Shown in pieces: positions 57,349 through 64,000 of a stretch of 64,000 nucleotides of DNA. Source of the stretch: Clostridium sp. UBA4548 (GTDB taxonomy: Bacteria > Bacillota > Clostridia > Clostridiales > Clostridiaceae); the NCBI RefSeq assembly GCF_002387895.1, contig NZ_DGLI01000048.1:214559-278558 (forward strand), given 5' to 3'. The position numbers and the translations under genes are program-made. The notes beneath the pieces are model-generated. The model saw only the letters and a program-made list of their open reading frames with translations. It made no database searches and had not been told where the DNA came from. The stretch's first letter is position 1. Every line of letters starts with the position of its first letter.

Positions 57349-60300
57349 ATGAATTTTAATATAAGCGAAGAGGGGATTAAAATCTCTTTTGGAGATATTA
57401 TATATCTTCGTGGGCTTGATATGTATCTTAGAAATAAAATAAGAAAATTAGATGTGATAGAAAATAGTGCAAATATTTTATCTATAGCTTCCATAGTGGA
57501 ATCAGCCGATAATTTGCAAGATTATAGAGTTAGAATAATTATGAATAGATTAAATGAACAGTTTTTTAGCTCCTGCACTTGCAAAGCCTTCTCAGATTTT
57601 AAAAAGTGCAAACATATTTCATCAGTTTTAATTAAACTAAGTAGAGAAGGAAACAATGGTTTTGGTGGTAAAAAAGCTGTTGTAAATTATGGAGATCAAC
57701 TGCTAAATTATTATAAAAAAGTAACAAATGAAAATTACAAACCAAGCCAAGCTGTAAATATGAATGTGACTCTAGAATTTGCATCCTCTAATTATCAAAA
57801 CCACCATTTGGAGTTGAAGGTTGGAATAGATAGGTTATATGTAGTGAAAAATGTGAAGGAATTTATCCAAGGCGGACTTATTCGAAGAGAATATATTGAA
57901 TTTGGGAAAGGTTTTACCTTTCAACCAGAAAATCATTATTTTTTGAGGGAAGATCAAGAGGTAATTGATTTAATTAAGGAAATATATGATTTGAATGAAG
58001 CTATAAGTAGAAATATATACATTGATAGATCCTCAATACTTTTAAGCGGCAAAAAAGTACATTTCACTGATTCTCAATTAATTAAGTTTTTAAAGCTTAA
58101 AAATAAGAAATACATAAATGCAAGAATTCATGGTATGGAGCACAAGGATATAGAAGTGATTATTGAAGATATGCCTTTGGATTTTAATATTGCTTTAAAC
58201 AAGGATAAGGTTAGACTTACTCTTGAACATGAATTACCAGAAACCATAGATAAAACCAATAGAGTTTATCTATATAATAATAAAATTTATGTGCCTTCTC
58301 AAAATCAAATAAGTGGATTTTTGCCCATATTAGATGTTTTAAGCAAAAGAAAAAATAATTCTATAGATTTTTCTAAAGAACACATTCAAGAGGTGGCTAC
58401 ATATGTGATTCCTAGTCTTAAGGCTATAAGTAAGAATATTAATCAAGATAAAAGTATCAGTAGTCTTGTAAAGGAAGAACCCTTAAGAATTAGATATTAT
58501 CTAGACAAGGAAACTGAAGGGGTTAGTTGTGAGGTAGTGTTTAATTATGGAGAGGTAGATTTTCACTTAGAGGAAAGCAAAGGAAGTAAAGAAGGCATAG
58601 TTATAATAAGAAACCTAGAGGAAGAGAAGCAAGGTCTTAGAGCATTAGAGGATTTTGGATTTTCTAAGGAAAAGGGAAAGTTTTATTTAAAAGATGAAGA
58701 AGCTGTGATGGATTTTATCACTGCAGGCTTGGAGGAAATTAATGTACTTGGAGAAGTTTATTACTCTGATAGTTTTAAGGGAATAAGAGTGATTTCTTCA
58801 AAGAGTTTTAAATCTTCAATATCCTTAAATGAATCAAATTTGTTAGAGTTTGAATTCAGTATTGAAGGTGTAGATAAGGAAGAGTTAAAGGGGTTATTCA
58901 GCTCCTTAAAGCAGAAGAAAAAATATCATAAGCTTAAGAATGGTTTTATTGTGCCACTTCAAAATAATGAAGTAGAAGGTTTTCAATCTCTTGTGGAGAG
59001 TTTAGATATAGATGCAACTAAATTTGCAAAGGGAAATATTACTCTTCCTAAATATGCTTCTTTATATATAGATGATAAGATAAAGAATAATAATTTAGGG
59101 TTCATTGGACGGAACAGAGCCTTTAGAGAATTAGTTAATACTATTAAGGATATAAAGGATGCAGAATATGAACTGCCAAAGGGAATTACAGGAACCCTAA
59201 GGGATTACCAAAAAATTGGTTTCAAGTGGTTTAAAACCTTAGCTTATTGTGATTTTGGTGGAATATTAGGAGATGAAATGGGCCTTGGAAAGACCTTTCA
59301 AGGAATTACTTATATTCAATCAGAAAAGGAAGAGAAAAAACTTAAAAATCCTGCATTAATAGTTTGTCCAACATCCCTAGTTTATAATTGGCTTAGTGAA
59401 TTTGAAAAGTTTGCACCTAATTTAAAGGTGCTAGTGGTATCAGGTAGTAAGAGTGAAAGAGAAGCTCAAAGAGATGAATTGTTGAGCCATGATGTAGTAA
59501 TTACTTCTTATCCTCTTATAAGAAGAGATATTGAAGATTATAAGAAAATCAGGTTTTCCATTTGCATTTTAGATGAAGCCCAACACATTAAAAATCCAAC
59601 ATCCTTAAATGCTCAATCAGTTAAGGAAATAAATGCAGGAAAGAGATTTGCATTAACAGGAACTCCAATGGAGAACTCATTAACGGAGCTTTGGTCTATC
59701 TTTGATTTTATTATGCCGGGTTACCTAAAGACCCATGGTAGATTTACAAAAAACTTTGAAACTCCTATTGTTAAGGACAAGAATGAAAATGTATTAAATG
59801 AGCTGCTAAAGTTAATAAGACCTTTTATTTTAAGAAGATTTAAAAGGGATGTGGCTTTAGAACTTCCACCTAAAATTGAACATAAAGTGGTGGTAGAAAT
59901 GACTGAGGAACAGAAAAAGCTTTATGCATCTTACGTGGAGTCCTTCAAAGAAGAAATCAAAGAAGAAATTAGAGAAAAGGGTTTTAATAGGAGTAAGCTT
60001 AAAATCCTATCACTATTAACTAGATTAAGACAAATATGCTGTGACCCTGGGAGCTTTTTAGAGAACTACAAAGGAGATAGCGGTAAATATATAGCTTTGG
60101 ATGATATTTTAGAAGAAAGCATCGCCAATGGGCATAGAATACTTTTATTTTCTCAGTTCACTACTATTTTACATAATATTAAGGAAAGGCTTAATAAGGT
60201 TGGAATTAACTCTATGTATTTAGATGGGTCAACGCCTTCTTTAGAAAGAATGGCTATGGTAAAGGAATTCAATGAAGGCAGTGCAGAGGTGTTTTTAATT

Positions 60301-60600
60301 TCCCTAAAGGCAGGAGGAACTGGCCTTAATTTAACAGGAGCAGACCTGGTAATTCACTTTGACCCTTGGTGGAATCCAGCAGTAGAGGATCAAGCTGTAG
60401 ATAGAGCACACAGAATAGGTCAAACAAAAACTGTAGAAGTAATTAAGCTTATAACTAAGGGAACCATTGAAGAGAAGATATATGCACTCCAAGAAAAGAA
60501 AAAGGAAATTATCCAGAGTGTGTTGGATGGTGAAAATCATAGTGATGTAGTTATAAGTAATATGACGGAAGAAGAAGTTGAAGATTTATTCAAGATCTAA
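57349..60600 (+). CDS. SWIM-zinc-finger SNF2-family helicase/ATPase
   Basis: 1083 residues. An N-terminal SWIM zinc finger (C76, C78, C87, H89 in CTCKAFSDFKKCKH) precedes a bacterial SNF2-associated region (about 250-560). The two-lobe motor follows: motif I GDEMGLGKTFQ (about 643), motif II DEAQ in ILDEAQHIKN, motif III ALTGTPMENSLTELW, motif V GGTGLNLTGADLVIHFDPWWNP and motif VI DQAVDRAHRIGQ. A dsDNA translocase, probably remodelling protein-DNA complexes or assisting RNA polymerase or repair. Intact. Start at 57349 after TGAGGTG. Confidence 0.95.
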   Translation: MNFNISEEGIKISFGDIIYLRGLDMYLRNKIRKLDVIENSANILSIASIVESADNLQDYRVRIIMNRLNEQFFSSCTCKAFSDFKKCKHISSVLIKLSREGNNGFGGKKAVVNYGDQLLNYYKKVTNENYKPSQAVNMNVTLEFASSNYQNHHLELKVGIDRLYVVKNVKEFIQGGLIRREYIEFGKGFTFQPENHYFLREDQEVIDLIKEIYDLNEAISRNIYIDRSSILLSGKKVHFTDSQLIKFLKLKNKKYINARIHGMEHKDIEVIIEDMPLDFNIALNKDKVRLTLEHELPETIDKTNRVYLYNNKIYVPSQNQISGFLPILDVLSKRKNNSIDFSKEHIQEVATYVIPSLKAISKNINQDKSISSLVKEEPLRIRYYLDKETEGVSCEVVFNYGEVDFHLEESKGSKEGIVIIRNLEEEKQGLRALEDFGFSKEKGKFYLKDEEAVMDFITAGLEEINVLGEVYYSDSFKGIRVISSKSFKSSISLNESNLLEFEFSIEGVDKEELKGLFSSLKQKKKYHKLKNGFIVPLQNNEVEGFQSLVESLDIDATKFAKGNITLPKYASLYIDDKIKNNNLGFIGRNRAFRELVNTIKDIKDAEYELPKGITGTLRDYQKIGFKWFKTLAYCDFGGILGDEMGLGKTFQGITYIQSEKEEKKLKNPALIVCPTSLVYNWLSEFEKFAPNLKVLVVSGSKSEREAQRDELLSHDVVITSYPLIRRDIEDYKKIRFSICILDEAQHIKNPTSLNAQSVKEINAGKRFALTGTPMENSLTELWSIFDFIMPGYLKTHGRFTKNFETPIVKDKNENVLNELLKLIRPFILRRFKRDVALELPPKIEHKVVVEMTEEQKKLYASYVESFKEEIKEEIREKGFNRSKLKILSLLTRLRQICCDPGSFLENYKGDSGKYIALDDILEESIANGHRILLFSQFTTILHNIKERLNKVGINSMYLDGSTPSLERMAMVKEFNEGSAEVFLISLKAGGTGLNLTGADLVIHFDPWWNPAVEDQAVDRAHRIGQTKTVEVIKLITKGTIEEKIYALQEKKKEIIQSVLDGENHSDVVISNMTEEEVEDLFKI

Positions 60601-60718
60601 GTCTAATTCCAGAAGGGAATTATTCCTTATTCAGAAATAGAGTAGATTATTATCCTTTGATAAGTCTAATGTAGAATTGTATTGATAGGTTATAACTATG
60701 GAATTCATAGCTAATCTT

Positions 60719-60779
60719 AAAGCACTATAAATCCTGAGATGTCTACTCTATTGGAAGACTTTCAAGGTTATAGTGCTTT
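60719..60779. terminator. Hairpin between convergent genes
   Basis: AAAGCACTATAA (60719-60730) pairs with TTATAGTGCTTT (60768-60779) across a 37-nt loop. It separates the SNF2 gene from the small Cys-rich gene on the other strand. The long loop lowers confidence. Confidence 0.5.
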
Positions 60780-60786
60780 CTAGATA

Positions 60787-60969
60787 TTATTTGTATTTTT
60801 CTATACAAGCCTTACATATACAAGCTTTACCTTTTTTCTCCTCAGGAACCATGTCAATAACATGCTTTGGTACTATTACAGTATCGCACCAACAGCCACC
60901 TTGACCATGTTGGCACCCATTATCTTTTCCACAAAGAGGGCAAAGTCTTTCTTCTCCTGTTACGCTCAT
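60787..60969 (-). CDS. Cysteine-rich CWC-family small protein
   Basis: About 60 residues with nine cysteines in CPLCGKDNGCQHG, CWC and CICKACIEKYK, the Cys-rich CWC family pattern; likely two small zinc sites. The name derives from the central Cys-Trp-Cys. ATG at 60969 is chosen because GGAG lies 8 nt upstream; a GTG at 60978 overlaps that spacing. No known biochemical role. Shares a strand with, and lies about 35 bp from, the aldehyde dehydrogenase gene, so co-transcription is possible. Confidence 0.85.
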   Translation of the reverse strand: MSVTGEERLCPLCGKDNGCQHGQGGCWCDTVIVPKHVIDMVPEEKKGKACICKACIEKYK

Positions 60970-61003
60970 TATTATCACTCCTTCAATTTTAGTTTTGTAA
61001 TTA

Positions 61004-62395
61004 TTACTTTAATAGTTTTCTAACAAGATTAACTCTATCTCCATAAGGTGGAAATACTAATTTAATATTAAGTTTCGTACTTTTCTTAAGGATGCTCTTT
61101 CTATGGGAGAAGGTTTTAAAGCTTTCTTCCCCATGATAACCACCAATTCCAGAGTTACCTACACCACCGAAGGGCATAAACGGAGTAGCCACATGGGAAA
61201 TAGTATCATTGACACAACCACCGCCAAAGGATATGGAATTTAAAACTTTATGCTCCACAGAAGAGTTTTCTGTAAATAGATATAGTGCTAAGGGTTTTGG
61301 TCTACTATTTACAGTGGTTATAGCTTCCTCAATAGTTGTAAATTCCAGGATTGGCAATATAGGGCCAAAAATTTCATCTTCCATAGAATTATCCTCAAAG
61401 GTTACATTGCTGATTAAGGTTGGTTCAATGTATAAGTCCTCTTCATTAACTTTTCCACCATATACTATTTTATCCCTATCTTTGTTTATTATATTAGCAA
61501 GTCTCTTAACTTGTCTACTGTTAACTATTCGACCATAGTCAGAACTTTGTGAGGCATCTTTCCCATAAAAATCAACAATTGCTTCTTTAAGCTTACAAAT
61601 TAATTTGTCCATTATATTTTTATGAACTAATAAATAATCAGGAGCAATACAGGTTTGACCTACATTAATCAGCTTACCCCAAATAATTCTTTTTGCAGCT
61701 ACATCTAAGTTTGCACTCTCCTCAACAATTACAGGGCTTTTTCCTCCAAGCTCAAGGGTTACAGGCACCAAGTTTTTCGCAGCTGCTTCCATAACAATTC
61801 TACCTACAGGCACACTACCAGTAAAGAAAATATAGTCAAAGGGAGCATTGATTAGTGCCGAAGTGGTTTCTTTTTCTCCTTCTATAACCCTTACATAGTT
61901 CTTATCAAAGGTTTCTTCAATAAGCTTTTTTATTAATGCTGAAATGTTAGGTGTACTTTCTGAGGGTTTTAATACTGCGCAATTTCCAGCAGCTAAAGCA
62001 CCTACTAAGGGTTCAATAAGAAGCTGGAAAGGATAATTAAAAGGCCCCACAATAAGCACTGTACCATAGGGTTCGTACATCATATAGCTTTTTGAAGGTA
62101 TTTGATGTATTGGAGTCTTAACCTTCTTAGGCTTTGACCATTTTTTAAGGTTTTTACTAATATAACCAATACTATCAAGAACAAACCCAATTTCTGTGCT
62201 ATAGGCTTCAAATTCACTTTTCCTTAAATCTTTGTATAGGGCTTCTAATATTTCTTTTTCATATTTTTTTATTGAAGCTTTTAGTTTGTTAAGACTATCT
62301 ATTCTAAAGGAGATATCCTTAGTTTTTCCACTGTGAAAAAATTCTTCATGTTCTTTAAGAAAGTTTATAACCTCTTCTTTGTCTAACACATTCAT
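61004..62395 (-). CDS. Aldehyde dehydrogenase, NAD(P)-dependent
   Basis: About 463 residues of the class-3-like ALDH group (AldA/YwdH type): no long N-terminal extension and hydrophobic C-terminus. Catalytic cysteine in VGQTCIAPDYLL, general-base glutamate in VTLELGGKSPVI, NAD-binding motif FFTGSVPVGRIVM and the N in YGTVLIVGPFNYPFQL. Such enzymes oxidise fatty or aromatic aldehydes. The start at 62395 follows GAAAGGGG; an ATG at 62419 precedes that site. Cofactor and substrate are not fixed by sequence. Confidence 0.93.
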   Translation of the reverse strand: MNVLDKEEVINFLKEHEEFFHSGKTKDISFRIDSLNKLKASIKKYEKEILEALYKDLRKSEFEAYSTEIGFVLDSIGYISKNLKKWSKPKKVKTPIHQIPSKSYMMYEPYGTVLIVGPFNYPFQLLIEPLVGALAAGNCAVLKPSESTPNISALIKKLIEETFDKNYVRVIEGEKETTSALINAPFDYIFFTGSVPVGRIVMEAAAKNLVPVTLELGGKSPVIVEESANLDVAAKRIIWGKLINVGQTCIAPDYLLVHKNIMDKLICKLKEAIVDFYGKDASQSSDYGRIVNSRQVKRLANIINKDRDKIVYGGKVNEEDLYIEPTLISNVTFEDNSMEDEIFGPILPILEFTTIEEAITTVNSRPKPLALYLFTENSSVEHKVLNSISFGGGCVNDTISHVATPFMPFGGVGNSGIGGYHGEESFKTFSHRKSILKKSTKLNIKLVFPPYGDRVNLVRKLLK

Positions 62396-62745
62396 TTTTA
62401 GACCCCTTTCAAAATTCAATTTTAATACAAATTTTATAATTAAATCATAGCATATAGACTTTTAAGGTGAAACTTTATCTTATTAATGTCTATGTAACAA
62501 CAAGCTAGTGATATATGATGGAGGTATCTGAGCCTTTATAGACTTTAACATTATTTTACTATATAATTAATGTGATTATAATAAAGAATTATTACTATAG
62601 TTACTTTTAATAATATTGTTTCATTAAAAACATTCATAGTCGAAGAATAATAATTTATAGATGTAAAATTTTACTTATATAACATATATTATATAATAGT
62701 ATTAACGAAATGAAATTTATATAGGAATAAAAGCTTATATTTTTA

Positions 62746-62794
62746 TTTAAATTCATATTAAATTATTTGCTTATAAGGTTAGTATGAATTTAAA
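62746..62794 (+). promoter_or_regulatory. 12-bp inverted repeat before the CbiM-type gene
   Basis: TTTAAATTCATA (62746-62757) and TATGAATTTAAA (62783-62794) are exact complements with a 25-nt loop. The right arm ends one base before the GGGGGAG ribosome site, so the hairpin could gate translation, or the DNA could be an operator for a metal regulator. The rest of 62396-62745 is AT-rich with nothing recognised. Confidence 0.5.
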
Positions 62795-62810
62795 AAGGGG
62801 GAGAATGTTT

Positions 62811-63854
62811 ATGCATATGGCAGATGCACTAATTTCACCTATAGTTGGTGGAACTATGTGGGTAGCTACAGCGGGAGTAGCAACTTACTCTATAAAAAAA
62901 CTAAAAGTAGATTTAGAAGAGGAGAAAATTCCTTTAATGGGGGTCATGGGAGCCTTTATTTTTGCAGCACAAATGATAAATTTCACCATACCAGGTACAG
63001 GCTCTAGTGGACATTTAGGTGGAGGCATGCTTTTAGCAGCAATTCTTGGACCTTATGCAGGTTTTATAGCTATGGCTTGTATTCTCACAATTCAAGCCTT
63101 GTTTTTCGCAGATGGAGGACTTATAGCGTTGGGTTGCAACATATTTAATTTAGGGTTCTATACTTGCTTTATAGCATATCCTTTAATTTATAAAAAAGTT
63201 TTAAGCAAAGGATATTCTAAAAAGAAAATTATTTATGCTGCTATATTATCATCTATTATTGGACTTCAGCTGGGAGCTTTAAGTGTAGTATTACAAACTT
63301 TCTTCTCAGGGAAAACAGAGTTACCTTTTGTAACCTTTGTAGCCTTAATGCAACCAATACACCTTGCTATTGGAGTAGTTGAGGGTATAATTTCTGCAAC
63401 AGTAATATCCTTTGTTTGGACTGCAAGACCTAATACTATAGAGAAAGTCTCTAATGAGACTAGTACTATAATATCATTGAAAAAAGTTGTTATACCACTT
63501 TTGGTAGCTTCAGTATTTATAGGAGGAGTTTTATCCTTGGTTGCATCCTCTAACCCTGATGGATTAGAATGGGCCATGTTTAAAACCTCAGGAAAAGAAG
63601 AAATGGAAGCTAAGTATAGTACTCATGAAAAAGCGAAAGAGCTACAAGAGAACACAGGTATACTACCAGACTATGGTTTTAAAAAAGAATCAGAAGACTC
63701 AAAAAGTGAAGATAAAGGGACTGTACTTGGAGACAATATAGGTACAAGTATCTCTGGGGTCATTGGAGGAATGATTACTTTAGTACTGGCAGGAGCCATA
63801 GGAATAGGAATTAATATAGTTAAAAAGAAAAACAACAGGGAACAACAGGTTTAG
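62811..63854 (+). CDS. CbiM/NikM-type metal transport protein fused to PDGLE domain
   Basis: About 347 residues. The CbiM/NikM part (1-215) begins MHMADALISPIVGG, where the N-terminal Met-His is the known Co/Ni ligand site of the family; this supports the start at 62811, which also sits 8 nt after GGGGGAG (upstream ATGs at 62784 and 62805 do not). A C-terminal PDGLE-type segment follows: SNPDGLEWAMF at about 240-255 and a final membrane helix, equivalent to CbiN/NikN. The ECF ATPase and permease CbiO/CbiQ would be expected downstream, beyond the window. Nickel or cobalt cannot be distinguished. Confidence 0.9.
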   Translation: MHMADALISPIVGGTMWVATAGVATYSIKKLKVDLEEEKIPLMGVMGAFIFAAQMINFTIPGTGSSGHLGGGMLLAAILGPYAGFIAMACILTIQALFFADGGLIALGCNIFNLGFYTCFIAYPLIYKKVLSKGYSKKKIIYAAILSSIIGLQLGALSVVLQTFFSGKTELPFVTFVALMQPIHLAIGVVEGIISATVISFVWTARPNTIEKVSNETSTIISLKKVVIPLLVASVFIGGVLSLVASSNPDGLEWAMFKTSGKEEMEAKYSTHEKAKELQENTGILPDYGFKKESEDSKSEDKGTVLGDNIGTSISGVIGGMITLVLAGAIGIGINIVKKKNNREQQV

Positions 63855-63884
63855 TTTAGATACTAATGTTTTAAGGAATACTAT

Positions 63885-63928
63885 AAGCTTTTGAAATGGA
63901 AGGTTATTTTATCATTCTCAAAAGCTTT
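63885..63928 (+). terminator. Hairpin after the CbiM-type gene
   Basis: AAGCTTTTGA (63885-63894) pairs with TCAAAAGCTT (63918-63927). The trailing T-run is poor. Confidence 0.4.
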
Positions 63929-64000
63929 AAAGAAACTAAGGTAGTCTCATATTTAAATCAAGTGTTAACTTTGGTTTCTTATATAGGGTTCCTTGGCGAA
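63921..64000 (+). repeat. Dispersed intergenic repeat, copy C (cut by window end)
   Basis: AAAGCTTTAAAGAAACTAAGGTAG then TCATATTTAAATCAAGT and TTAACTTTGGTTTCTTATATAGG, split here for length; parallels 51707-51770 base by base over much of its extent. Confidence 0.55.

Noticed and set aside
62396..62810. Cobalamin or NiCo riboswitch upstream of the CbiM-type gene
   Set aside because: None of the conserved core motifs was visible; only the inverted repeat is supported.
1..64000. tRNA, rRNA, CRISPR, insertion sequence or prophage
   Set aside because: No TPsiC-loop-like sequence, spaced repeat array, transposase, integrase or phage structural gene was seen.

Overview
The window is strongly AT-rich chromosomal DNA. 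Its gene content points to a motile, spore-forming, anaerobic Firmicute of the Clostridium type: GlpP-type antitermination, GlnK/GlnL and LytS/LytR regulators, motAB, likely spore-surface proteins, DUF2935 and TipAL-type MerR. No rRNA, tRNA, prophage, insertion sequence or CRISPR array was recognised, so this looks like ordinary chromosome. Its main interest is in the non-coding regulatory DNA. The first gene (PAS-GGDEF-HD-GYP) is cut by the left edge.

Layout. 1.7-8.1 kb is a complete glycerol / glycerol-3-phosphate regulon: glpK and glpF; then a GlpA-like dehydrogenase, a second flavoprotein, a DUF1667 protein and the antiterminator gene glpP. The two transcription units carry matching 18-nt leader elements fused to terminators. 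8.7-9.9 kb holds two unrecognised genes. 9.96-13.85 kb is a GlnK/GlnL-type two-component system plus an AGCS symporter whose promoter carries a direct repeat abutting the -10. 14.4-20.7 kb is a mixed set: YbjQ-like fusion, DUF4153 membrane protein, metallo-hydrolase, HD hydrolase, HutD and PC4/YdbC. 20.8-25.6 kb is a TetR regulator with a MacB-like ABC exporter. 25.8-29.1 kb is a likely spore-surface cluster: six-blade PLL-type lectin, FG-GAP protein and a His/Asp/Tyr-tailed protein. A soluble sugar-dehydrogenase-like protein follows.

30.8-31.2 kb contains a well-formed lysine riboswitch with two tandem terminators but no lysine gene after it. 31.6-34 kb encodes a permuted NlpC/P60-like protein, a VTT membrane protein and a double GNAT. 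34.2-38.1 kb (minus strand) is a LytS/LytR system with a CstA-family transporter, resembling pyruvate-sensing BtsSR-BtsT. motAB, an APC permease, a metallo-hydrolase, a TipAL-type MerR regulator with a 19-bp-spacer promoter, a GPH sugar symporter, an SPL-family radical SAM protein and a DUF1905 protein follow. 47.0-50.7 kb is an OmpR-type two-component system divergent from a VTC polyphosphate polymerase and DUF4956 pair; both promoters carry the same exact TTAAGGTT-N3-TTAAGGTT box.

The right end has an azoreductase, an RMD1-family protein, a SulP transporter, YaaA, DUF2935, a SWIM-SNF2 helicase, a small Cys-rich protein, an aldehyde dehydrogenase and a fused CbiM-PDGLE metal transporter component. 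A degenerate AAGGTAG-containing intergenic repeat recurs at 31.3, 51.7-51.9 and 63.9 kb.

Several sets are self-contained regulator-plus-target modules in which both the regulator gene and a candidate binding site are visible: GlpP with its leaders, GlnL with the AGCS promoter, the OmpR-type regulator with VTC/DUF4956, LytR with CstA, TetR with the ABC exporter, and TipAL with itself. All site assignments are inferences from sequence pattern and neighbourhood.
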